Source: Chloroflexota bacterium (GTDB lineage Bacteria > Chloroflexota > Anaerolineae > J102). Taken from it: a stretch of DNA of 12,457 nucleotides. The position numbers were made by a program, and so were the translations under genes. Shown piece after piece: positions 6,267 through 12,457 of the stretch. The stretch spans positions 1 through 12,457 of the forward strand of contig JAADFV010000126.1 in NCBI GenBank assembly GCA_013152695.1, given 5' to 3'. Under the pieces are notes generated by a model that saw only the letters and a list, made by a program, of their open reading frames with translations, had not been told where the DNA came from and made no database searches. Position 1 is the first letter of the stretch. The number at the start of each line of letters is the position of its first letter.

Positions 6267-7549
6267 CCTTTCCCGACTTCGAACCCTGGTGGCGTTTTGC
6301 TACTGCCATACTTATCGGCGCCTTGCTGGGTTTAGAACGAGAATTCGTACAGCAAAAAGAAGGTTCGTCCGACTTTGCCGGTATCCGTACCTTCTCGCTC
6401 ATTGCTTTGCTAGGTGCGCTTACTGCCTATATGGCTGATTTATGGGATGACTGGGTGATTATGATTGCCATGGGGGGTTTACTCATTCTCATGGCTGTCA
6501 GCTATTTCAGCAGTGGCGTTGCCGCAAAATATAAGCAAGGCATCACCACGGAAGTGGCCGTTATTCTCACCTTTTTGCTGGGAGCCCTGGTGATGAAAGG
6601 GCGCCCCGAAGTGGCGGGGGCAGTGGCCGTGGTCACGGCAATACTGCTTTCACTCAAGGGCGAGCTGCACGGTCTCATCCGTCGCATGGATGCAGAAGAC
6701 ATCCGTGTCACCTTGCAATTCGGCTTGGTAGCCGCGGTTATTCTGCCTATCCTCCCGAATTATGCCATCGACCCCTGGGGAATGATCAATCTTTTTCAGA
6801 TTTGGATGATGGTGGTGCTGATTTCGGGGGTGGGGTTTGCCGGATATATTTTGATGAAGGGCCTGGGGGCAGGCAGAGGCAGCAAGTTAACCGGCGCTGT
6901 AGGTGGTCTCGTGAGCAGCACCGCCGTGACTTTGAGTATGGCCGCACGTAGTCGCGAAACGCCCGTTTACTCCCTTTACTACGCCCAGGCAGTGTTGCTG
7001 GCAGCAGGCATCATGCTGCCCCGAATGCTTATCCTCGCCTTTTTCATCTATCCGCCATTACTGAAGTGGTTAGGGCCGCCTTTTGTGCTCATGTTTCTGG
7101 TGGGATTGATGTGGGTGTATTATTATCATCGTCGTAGTGGTGAGCCTGAGCGCGAAGGTGAAGACGAGTCAGTGGAACTGGAGAACCCCCTGGCTATGGG
7201 CACAGCGATTAAGTTTGGCCTAGCCTTTGCCGTGATCAAAATTGCCGTGGAGTTGTTGGAGCGGTGGTTCGGCTCATCGGGTGTGTATGTGGCCAGCACT
7301 ATTGCCGGCCTAACCGATGTGGACGCGATCACACTTTCAGTGGCGCAACTGACCCGAAGCGGTACCCTTACCCTCACGGTAGCGGCTACGGCCATTATCC
7401 TGGCAGCCATCACCAACACGCTGGTAAAGGCGGCCATCGCCCGTTCCGTGGGCTCACCGGTTTTGGGGCGGGCCCTCCTCATTGCTTTTAGCGGCATTGC
7501 CCTGTCAGGCCTCCTCGCCAGTGTCGTTACTTTCCTTGTCTTTCGTTAG
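6248..7549 (+). CDS. MgtC/SapB-like membrane protein with DUF4010 domain
   Basis: Polytopic inner-membrane protein, 433 aa. The N-terminal half (about 12-150) has the MgtC-type signatures GLERE (28-32) and AGIRTF (44-49), followed by several membrane helices. The C-terminal half (about 185-432) is a second set of helices of the DUF4010 type, with a charged cytoplasmic-looking loop RRSGEPEREGEDESVELE between them. MgtC relatives are tied to magnesium limitation and ATP synthase control in pathogens. For the DUF4010 branch the function is not established and transport is only a guess. Candidate starts are the ATG at 6248 (14 nt from GAGGAG) and at 6263 (MTFPDF). Neither has ideal spacing, because the Shine-Dalgarno serves the mini-ORF at 6240. 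The gene lies about 120 nt after the 6S RNA and could be read through from it, as with ssrS-ygfA in enterobacteria. Confidence 0.88.
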   Translation: MEIELMTFPDFEPWWRFATAILIGALLGLEREFVQQKEGSSDFAGIRTFSLIALLGALTAYMADLWDDWVIMIAMGGLLILMAVSYFSSGVAAKYKQGITTEVAVILTFLLGALVMKGRPEVAGAVAVVTAILLSLKGELHGLIRRMDAEDIRVTLQFGLVAAVILPILPNYAIDPWGMINLFQIWMMVVLISGVGFAGYILMKGLGAGRGSKLTGAVGGLVSSTAVTLSMAARSRETPVYSLYYAQAVLLAAGIMLPRMLILAFFIYPPLLKWLGPPFVLMFLVGLMWVYYYHRRSGEPEREGEDESVELENPLAMGTAIKFGLAFAVIKIAVELLERWFGSSGVYVASTIAGLTDVDAITLSVAQLTRSGTLTLTVAATAIILAAITNTLVKAAIARSVGSPVLGRALLIAFSGIALSGLLASVVTFLVFR

Positions 7550-7651
7550 CGGGAATCGGTACCTTGTGGCCTCTCACGCCTTTGTTGCAGTGACTCCCCT
7601 CAGCGTAAATCGTTGAAGGTGCAGCGAAAAGGGATTGAACAGTGTGAAAAG

Positions 7652-7665
7652 ATGATCTAAATCAT
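7652..7665. promoter_or_regulatory. FNR/CRP-superfamily operator upstream of the hydrogenase operon
   Basis: ATGAT-CTAA-ATCAT is a perfect 5-bp dyad with a 4-bp centre, matching the FNR consensus TTGAT-N4-ATCAA at all but the outermost pair. Its centre (7658.5) falls at -41.5 relative to a start near 7700, the standard position for class II activation. An FNR/DNR-type regulator acting under anoxia is inferred; no such regulator gene is in the window. Confidence 0.6.
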
Positions 7666-7693
7666 TGCAGGAAAGTTCTTTTTGGTTCAATAT
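7665..7693 (+). promoter_or_regulatory. candidate promoter of the hydrogenase operon
   Basis: TTGCAG (7665-7670) and CAATAT (7688-7693) are spaced 17 nt apart and overlap the end of the FNR-like palindrome by one base. An alternative -10 is TATAGA at 7691-7696. Both boxes are imperfect, as expected for an activator-dependent promoter. The leader would be about 57 nt and ends with AGGAGG before the first gene. The rest of 7550-7756 shows nothing recognisable. Confidence 0.45.
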
Positions 7694-7756
7694 AGAGACG
7701 AACACTTTAATCATTCACCGCAAAGCATTTTCCTTTCAACTCAATAGGAGGCAACC

Positions 7757-8230
7757 ATGACGCCTGAAACGGTCCCTAAACTGCTCCAGGAATTGGAGTT
7801 TACCAGGGATCTCACGCCGGAACAGATCGAAAAGCTGGCCTCGCTGGCTTTCGAGGTGAGTTTTCCCGAAAATTTCACAATTTTCAGAGAGAGGGACGCT
7901 GGGGAACTTCTCTATTTGATCAAAAGTGGGCAAGTAGCGCTCTACGTGAGCGTACCTGGCCAGGGCCGCAAGACGATCCTCACCCTGGGGCCGGGCCAAA
8001 TTTTAGGCTGGTCCGCTCTATTCCCCACCGGCCGGAAGACTGCCAGCGCCCGTACAGTCTCCCCGACAGAGGCTATCGCCTTCAATGCTGCGCAGTTACG
8101 TGAGACTATGGAAGAGGATAGAGACCTGGGTTATGCACTCCTCTGGCGCATTGCCGATGTCATTGCCAGCCGTCTTCGAGCCACGCGCTTGCAGTTGCTG
8201 GATATCTTCGCACCCAATCGTGAGTGCTAA
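7757..8230 (+). CDS. stand-alone cyclic nucleotide-binding domain protein, first gene of the hydrogenase operon
   Basis: A 157-aa protein made of a single cNMP-binding (CAP effector) domain. A short N-terminal helix (to about 25) leads into the beta-roll (about 28-125: FTIFRERDAGELLYLIKSGQVALYV, then GPGQILGWSALFP), with C-terminal helices after it. There is no DNA-binding helix-turn-helix, so it is not itself a CRP/FNR transcription factor. The phosphate-binding cassette reads LGWSALFPTGRKTASART. Where cAMP-binding members have Gly-Glu, this one has G84-W85-S86, so classic cAMP binding is doubtful. Cysteines are absent except the last residue, which argues against an FNR-type Fe-S cluster. 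AGGAGG lies 5 nt before the ATG, and only 15 nt separate it from the hydrogenase beta gene. A role as a ligand-responsive partner of the hydrogenase is inferred from position only. Confidence 0.88.
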   Translation: MTPETVPKLLQELEFTRDLTPEQIEKLASLAFEVSFPENFTIFRERDAGELLYLIKSGQVALYVSVPGQGRKTILTLGPGQILGWSALFPTGRKTASARTVSPTEAIAFNAAQLRETMEEDRDLGYALLWRIADVIASRLRATRLQLLDIFAPNREC

Positions 8231-8245
8231 GGAGAGTGAGACACT

Positions 8246-9364
8246 ATGCAAGATATGACACCAACCATCGGTGCCTTTGTCAGCATCGAGAAAATGGACC
8301 TGCAGGGGGTGTTGGAGGCGCTCAAGGAGGCAGGATACACCCTGGTGGGGCCCACCCTGGGTGAAGGGGCGATTATCTACGATGAGATCGAAGAAATCGA
8401 CGACTTACCCAGAGGTTGGAGCGATCACCAGGAACCTGCATCCTATCGCCTGCAAAAGCGGGAAGACGACGCCTTCTTCGGCTATGTCGTAGGTCCTCAT
8501 TCGTGGAAGAAATTTCTCTTTCCACCCCGACAAACGCTACTCAAAGTCGAAAAGAAAAACGGATCCTTTACCGTTGAAGACGAGGGAGATTCCAGCCTAC
8601 GCTATGCCTTTATCGGTGTACGTGGCTGCGAGCTCCAAGCCATCCATATCCAGGACAAAGTATTCCTGACGGGACCGTATCAAGACCCCATCTATAAAAG
8701 CCGGCGCCAGCAGGCGTTTATCCTGGCAGTGAATTGCACCGAGCCGGGTGGCACCTGCTTCTGTGCTTCGATGGGCTCAGGCCCGCGCGTCGGACCTGGC
8801 TTCGATCTGGCCCTTACCGAGCTCGATGACATCTTTGTGGTGGAAGTAGGCTCGGAGGTGGGTGCCGTGATGGTAGGGAGAACCCACTGGCGACCGGCGG
8901 GCGCCTTCGAGCTGCAACAAGCACGCGATGCCTTGGCCACAGCGGAAAAACGCATGAGCCGGAAACTGGACACATCTGATCTGCCCAACCTCCTCTACAA
9001 AAACCTGGAGCATCCCCGTTGGGACGAAGTGGCAGATCGCTGTCTTTCCTGCGCCAACTGTACCATGGTCTGTCCCACCTGCTTCTGCAATGATGTCATC
9101 GATGTCAGCGACCTGAAAGGGCAGAACTTCGAGCGGGTACGCGTGTGGGATTCCTGTTTTTCTCTGGAGTACTCCCATGTACACGGGGGTAACATCCGCC
9201 CGCATACCCGTGCCCGCTACCGCCAGTGGCTCAGCCACAAATTTGCTTCCTGGATCGATCAGTTCGGAATCATCGGTTGCGTGGGATGCGGTCGCTGCAT
9301 CACCTGGTGCCCGGCGGGTATCGATGTCACCGAAGAAATCGACGCTATCCGAGGGGAGGTCTGA
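8246..9364 (+). CDS. hydB: NiFe hydrogenase/sulfhydrogenase beta subunit (4Fe-4S electron-transfer protein, HydB/AsrA-like)
   Basis: Iron-sulfur subunit (372 aa) passing electrons between the hydrogenase dimer and the flavin subunit in cytoplasmic group 3b enzymes. It is homologous to the anaerobic sulfite reductase A subunit. Two ferredoxin-like motifs are visible: C266/C269/C272/C276 (CLSCANCTMVCP) and C345/C348/C351/C355 (CVGCGRCITWCP). The family-typical element CTEPGGTCFCASMGSGP carries C164, C171 and C173, with C128 in GVRGCEL. The start at 8246 has AAGGAG about 11 nt upstream; an ATG at 8255 is a possible alternative. The next gene starts 2 nt after the stop. Length and motifs are complete. 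Group 3b is inferred from the four-subunit gene order. Confidence 0.93.
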   Translation: MQDMTPTIGAFVSIEKMDLQGVLEALKEAGYTLVGPTLGEGAIIYDEIEEIDDLPRGWSDHQEPASYRLQKREDDAFFGYVVGPHSWKKFLFPPRQTLLKVEKKNGSFTVEDEGDSSLRYAFIGVRGCELQAIHIQDKVFLTGPYQDPIYKSRRQQAFILAVNCTEPGGTCFCASMGSGPRVGPGFDLALTELDDIFVVEVGSEVGAVMVGRTHWRPAGAFELQQARDALATAEKRMSRKLDTSDLPNLLYKNLEHPRWDEVADRCLSCANCTMVCPTCFCNDVIDVSDLKGQNFERVRVWDSCFSLEYSHVHGGNIRPHTRARYRQWLSHKFASWIDQFGIIGCVGCGRCITWCPAGIDVTEEIDAIRGEV

Positions 9365-9366
9365 CC

Positions 9367-10236
9367 ATGTTGAATACGATCACTAAAGTAAGTGGACCTG
9401 TAGCCGGTCCTAGCCCCATGCTCACCCATCCCGCCCGTATCCTCGAGATCAAGGAAGAAGCCTACGCCATCGCCACCTACTGGATCGAATTCGAGGATGA
9501 AGACTTGCGAGGGAGCTATCAGTTCGAGGCAGGGCAGTTCAATATGCTTTACCTGCCTGGCATCGGCGAAGCCCCCATCTCCATGAGTTCGGACCCGGCA
9601 AAGCCGGCCGTGGTGGGGCACACCATCCGTTACGCCGGTAATGTCACACGCGCCATTAGCCGTCTACGGGTGGGGGATGTCATCGGCGTCCGTGGACCTT
9701 ATGGCAGTGCCTGGCCTTTGGAACGCATCAAGGGTGATGACCTGTGCATCGTTACAGGAGGCATTGGCCTTGCCCCCCTCCGCCCGGTCATCTACCACGT
9801 CTTGCATAACCGTGCTGACTTTGGGCGGGTGTATCTGCTCTATGGTGCTCGCACGCCGCAGGACATGCTCTACGAAGACGAATTCGAGGAGTGGAAGGCT
9901 CAAGGCATCGAGCTCCATCTTACCGTAGACCGGGCCGATCCAGCCTGGCGGGGGAATGTGGGTGTCGTGCCCATGCTCTTCTACAACTTGCGCCTGGACC
10001 CCAAGAAGACGACTGTGCTCACCTGTGGGCCGGAAATCATGATCCACTTCGTCATCTACGAGGCGATGGCCCGTCGTATCCCTAAAGAACGGATCTACGT
10101 TTCGATGGAACGAAACATGAAATGCGGTGTGGGCCTATGCGGACATTGTCAGTTCGGGCCCGCGTTCGTGTGTAAAGAAGGCCCTGTCTTCTCATATGCG
10201 GCCATCGAACCCTTCTTCGGTGTGGAGGAATTCTGA
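9367..10236 (+). CDS. hydG: NiFe hydrogenase/sulfhydrogenase gamma subunit (FAD/NAD(P)-binding, HydG/PyrK-like)
   Basis: Flavin subunit (289 aa) exchanging electrons with NAD(P). The FAD-binding beta-barrel (about 20-115) contains APISMSS (69-75) and RGPYG (109-113). The pyridine-nucleotide fold follows with [11 protein letters not shown] (130-140) and [11 protein letters not shown]. At the C-terminus [17 protein letters not shown] supplies C253, C258, C261 and C269 for a [2Fe-2S] cluster, as in PyrK and HydG. I place the start at 9367, not at the upstream in-frame ATG at 9226: GGGGAGG (9353-9359) sits just before it and the longer version would overlap the beta gene by 139 nt with no family match. 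The TGA overlaps the ATG of the delta gene by one base. NAD versus NADP preference cannot be read with confidence. Confidence 0.93.
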   Translation: MLNTITKVSGPVAGPSPMLTHPARILEIKEEAYAIATYWIEFEDEDLRGSYQFEAGQFNMLYLPGIGEAPISMSSDPAKPAVVGHTIRYAGNVTRAISRLRVGDVIGVRGPYGSAWPLERIKGDDLCIVTGGIGLAPLRPVIYHVLHNRADFGRVYLLYGARTPQDMLYEDEFEEWKAQGIELHLTVDRADPAWRGNVGVVPMLFYNLRLDPKKTTVLTCGPEIMIHFVIYEAMARRIPKERIYVSMERNMKCGVGLCGHCQFGPAFVCKEGPVFSYAAIEPFFGVEEF

Positions 10237-11042
10237 TGAAAAGAAAAATCAAACCGGAAAAGCCCGTCAAACCGAAGCTGGCGGTGTTCAAGTTCACTTC
10301 CTGTGATGGCTGCCAGTTATCCTTACTTGATGCCGAAGATGTACTGCTCGATGTTGCCGAGGCCGTTGAGATCGCCTATTTCGTGGAAGCGAGAGACCGG
10401 CGCTTACCCGGCCCCTATGACGTCACCCTGGTGGAAGGTTCTATCTCCACCCCCGAACACATCGAGCAGATCAAAGAAATCCGGGCCCAGTCGAAGCTCC
10501 TCATCGCCATCGGTGCCTGCGCCACTGCCGGCGGTATCCAGGCCTTGCGCAACTGGCGCAATGTAGATGACTTCGTACGAATCGTCTACGCCCACCCCGA
10601 ATACATCGACACCTTGCAAACCTCGGCGCCAATAAGTGACTATGTGCAGGTCGACTTCGAGCTGCGAGGATGCCCCATCAGCAAGTTTCAACTGCTTGAT
10701 GTGGTTACAGCCCTGCTCATCGGACGACAGCCGCGCACACCAACGCATAGTCTTTGCATGGAGTGCAAACGCCGGGGGATAGCCTGTGTGATGGTTTCCC
10801 GGGGCGTAGCCTGCCTGGGGCCAGTGACACAGGCGGGATGCAACGCCCTCTGTCCCTCGATGAATCGGGGCTGCTTTGGCTGCTATGGTCCCATGGAGTC
10901 CCCCAACACCGAATCATTAGGGCAGCAACTGGAAGCCTTAGGCTTATCCCCTGATGAGATCGTGCGTCTGTATCGGAATTTCAGTGGCTATGCGGATGCC
11001 TTCCGTCTGGCCAGCGACGCTTACGAGGAGAGGATCGCATGA
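10236..11042 (+). CDS. hydD: NiFe hydrogenase delta (small) subunit, three Fe-S clusters
   Basis: Small subunit (268 aa) wiring the Ni-Fe site to the beta/gamma electron-transfer module. It belongs to the NADH-dehydrogenase 20-kDa/oxidored_q6 superfamily. Proximal-cluster ligands are C23 and C26 ([11 protein letters not shown]), C95 (IGACATAGG) and C146 (ELRGCPIS). The C-terminal cysteine-rich part carries C174, C177, C184, C193, C202, C206, C213 and C216 for the medial and distal clusters. There is no twin-arginine signal peptide, so the enzyme is cytoplasmic, as expected for group 3. The ATG overlaps the gamma stop (TGATG), and its own stop overlaps the alpha start (ATGA), indicating tight coupling of stoichiometric subunits. 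Confidence 0.95.
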   Translation: MKRKIKPEKPVKPKLAVFKFTSCDGCQLSLLDAEDVLLDVAEAVEIAYFVEARDRRLPGPYDVTLVEGSISTPEHIEQIKEIRAQSKLLIAIGACATAGGIQALRNWRNVDDFVRIVYAHPEYIDTLQTSAPISDYVQVDFELRGCPISKFQLLDVVTALLIGRQPRTPTHSLCMECKRRGIACVMVSRGVACLGPVTQAGCNALCPSMNRGCFGCYGPMESPNTESLGQQLEALGLSPDEIVRLYRNFSGYADAFRLASDAYEERIA

Positions 11043-12334
11043 CGACCTTGAAAATAGATGTCCCGTACATGGCGAGGGTTGAAGGCGAAGGCGCCCTGAA
11101 TATCGTCGTCGAAAAGGGCGAGATCAAACACTTAGAGCTCAACATCTTCGAACCGCCCCGCTTCTTCGAAGCTTTCTTGCATGGACGCTCCTACATGGAA
11201 GCGCCCGATATCACCGCCCGCATTTGCGGCATCTGCCCGGTGGCCTACCAAATGAGCTCTGCCCATGCTCTGGAGAAAATCCTGGGCATTCAAATTACAC
11301 CAGAAATTCGGGCCTTGCGCCGCCTTCTTTACTGCGCCGAATGGATCGAAAGCCACGCCTTGCACATCTTCCTGCTCCACGCCCCCGATTTCTTGGGCTA
11401 CGAAAGTGCCATCACCATGGCAGCAGAACCGACACTACGCCCGGCTGTGGAAATGGGTCTACGCATGAAGAAAATCGGCAATGATCTTCTGGCGATCATC
11501 GGCGGTCGCGAGATCCACCCCCTTTCTCCCACCGTGGGTGGTTTCTACCGCGCCCCCAGCAAACGAGAACTGCTAGAGCTCAAGCCGGATCTGGAATGGG
11601 GTCTGGAAGCATCCATCAAGACGGTCGCCTGGACCGCCACCCTCGATTTCCCCGACTTCGAGCCCGACTACGAGCTGATCTCCCTCTCACATCCCGACGA
11701 GTACCCCATGAACGAGGGTCGGGTGGTCAGCAATAAGGGCCTGGATATCCCCGTAGAGGAATTCGAGGAACACTTCCTCAACGAGCACGTAGCCCATTCC
11801 AACGCCGTACATGTCGTCCATCGCGATCAGGGCAGCTACAATACCGGCCCTCTGGCCCGGCTCAACCTCAATCTGGACAAGCTCACACCCCTGGCAAAGA
11901 AAGCTTTGGCCGAGACGGGGCACGAGTTCCCCACGAACAATCCCTTCAAGAGCATTGTCGCGCGGGCAGTAGAGGTCGTAGTCGCCTATGAGGAAGCTCT
12001 CGCCATCATCGAAAATTACCAGCGGCCCAAACCCAGCCGTATCGAAGCTGAGCCCAAAGCAGGTGTGGGTTGCCACATCACCGAGGCCCCGCGCGGGATG
12101 TTGTATCACCGCTACCGTCTAGACGAGGGGGGAATTATCCAGGAATGTCGCATCGATGCGCCCACGGCCCAAAACCTGAGACGCATGGAGGACGACCTGT
12201 GGGCCTTTGTGCCACAAGTACTGGAACTGCCCCCCGCTGAAGCCACCCTGCGTTGCGAACAACTGGTGCGCAACTACGATCCCTGCATTAGCTGCGCCAC
12301 ACATTTTCTCAAACTAAATGTGGTGGAACGATAA
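11039..12334 (+). CDS. hydA: NiFe hydrogenase alpha (large, catalytic) subunit, group 3b type
   Basis: Catalytic subunit (431 aa) holding the Ni-Fe(CN)2CO centre that makes or oxidises H2. The N-terminal L1 motif is RICGICPVA (C63, C66) and the C-terminal L2 motif is DPCISCATH (C416, C419, H422), giving all four nickel-ligand cysteines. N-terminal ARVEGEG and the length agree with soluble sulfhydrogenase alpha subunits. Nine residues (FLKLNVVER) follow H422. In this family a short tail after the His is removed by a dedicated protease once nickel is inserted, and that protease is encoded next. The Hyp proteins needed to build the cofactor are not in the window. The subunit set beta-gamma-delta-alpha is that of NAD(P)-linked bidirectional group 3b enzymes; some also reduce elemental sulfur or polysulfide. 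Confidence 0.96.
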   Translation: MTTLKIDVPYMARVEGEGALNIVVEKGEIKHLELNIFEPPRFFEAFLHGRSYMEAPDITARICGICPVAYQMSSAHALEKILGIQITPEIRALRRLLYCAEWIESHALHIFLLHAPDFLGYESAITMAAEPTLRPAVEMGLRMKKIGNDLLAIIGGREIHPLSPTVGGFYRAPSKRELLELKPDLEWGLEASIKTVAWTATLDFPDFEPDYELISLSHPDEYPMNEGRVVSNKGLDIPVEEFEEHFLNEHVAHSNAVHVVHRDQGSYNTGPLARLNLNLDKLTPLAKKALAETGHEFPTNNPFKSIVARAVEVVVAYEEALAIIENYQRPKPSRIEAEPKAGVGCHITEAPRGMLYHRYRLDEGGIIQECRIDAPTAQNLRRMEDDLWAFVPQVLELPPAEATLRCEQLVRNYDPCISCATHFLKLNVVER

Positions 12335-12346
12335 AAACAACTTCCA

Positions 12347-12393
12347 GGAGATGGATGAACGCCTTCTTCAACATCATTATCCCATCCATCTCC
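12347..12393 (+). repeat. 11-bp stem-loop between the hydrogenase alpha and maturation-protease genes
   Basis: GGAGATGGATG (12347-12357) and CATCCATCTCC (12383-12393) are perfect reverse complements around a 25-nt loop. No U-tract follows, so a full terminator is unlikely. The hairpin would lower expression of, or process the message before, the protease, which is needed in smaller amounts than the structural subunits. Its left arm contains an AGGAG-like site and two ATGs. Confidence 0.5.
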
Positions 12394-12412
12394 CAGAGAC
12401 CAAACAACGAGC

Positions 12413-12457
12413 ATGACTATCCTTATCCTCGGTATCGGCAATGAGTGGGCCTCAGAT
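12413..12457 (+). CDS. hydrogenase maturation protease, N-terminal fragment (cut by window edge)
   Basis: Only 15 codons are visible: MTILILGIGNEWASD. A hydrophobic beta strand followed by GIGN and an Asp five residues later is the opening of HycI/HyaD-type endopeptidases, which clip the C-terminal tail of the large subunit after nickel insertion. The position right after the alpha-subunit gene fits exactly. Only a weak Shine-Dalgarno precedes the ATG. The rest of the gene lies beyond the window, so catalytic residues cannot be checked. Confidence 0.8.
   Translation, partial: MTILILGIGNEWASD

Noticed and set aside
7757..8230. Calling the first hydrogenase-operon gene a CRP/FNR transcription factor.
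   Set aside because: The protein ends after the effector domain and its helices; there is no C-terminal helix-turn-helix and no FNR cysteine set.
9226..9366. Upstream extension of the gamma-subunit frame starting at 9226.
   Set aside because: It overlaps the end of the beta gene in another frame and does not resemble the family; 9367 has a strong Shine-Dalgarno.
8246..12334. F420-reducing (group 3a) or HoxHY-type (group 3d) hydrogenase.
   Set aside because: The set of AsrA-like beta and PyrK-like gamma subunits with delta and alpha is that of group 3b; no FrhB-like or HoxF/U-like protein is present.

Overview
The window looks like a piece of a Chloroflexota chromosome (Anaerolineae or Caldilineae type). 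This is inferred mainly from the solute-binding lipoprotein, whose Cys is followed by a Pro/Thr- and Val-Val-Glu/Lys-rich linker of the kind common in that phylum. Compatible but weaker signs are a DUF4010/MgtC membrane protein and a four-subunit group 3b NiFe hydrogenase. No rRNA, tRNA, CRISPR array, transposase or phage gene was seen.

Left part (1-5763, all minus strand). Read in transcription order, this holds a large membrane histidine kinase (CHASE3-like sensor, HAMP, GAF, HisKA_3, HATPase), its NarL/LuxR-type response regulator (ATGA overlap), a MalG-type sugar ABC permease and a solute-binding lipoprotein. No MalF-type partner permease and no ATPase lie in the window. Putative dyads and hairpins sit in the gaps: a 9-bp inverted repeat before the permease, a short hairpin between permease and lipoprotein, and a 15-bp hairpin after the lipoprotein.

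Middle (5764-6247). This non-coding stretch holds a candidate leaderless promoter for the kinase, an operator-like palindrome, and a strong plus-strand promoter driving what I read as a 6S (SsrS) RNA of about 184 nt. The RNA call rests on its closing stem, central bubble and CCUGC-GACA-GCAGG hairpin. Next comes a MgtC/DUF4010 membrane protein whose good Shine-Dalgarno points at an 8-codon mini-ORF rather than at the gene itself.

Right part (7550-12457, plus strand). This is a tightly packed operon: a stand-alone cyclic-nucleotide-binding-domain protein without an HTH, then the hydrogenase/sulfhydrogenase subunits beta (Fe-S), gamma (FAD/NAD(P)), delta (small) and alpha (Ni-Fe large), then the first 15 codons of the maturation protease cut by the window edge. 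The promoter region holds a perfect FNR-like palindrome (ATGAT-N4-ATCAT) centred at about -41.5 of a plausible sigma70-type promoter, suggesting control by oxygen or redox state. Together these genes would make a soluble bidirectional hydrogenase linking H2 to NAD(P)H, with large-subunit processing encoded at the end of the operon.
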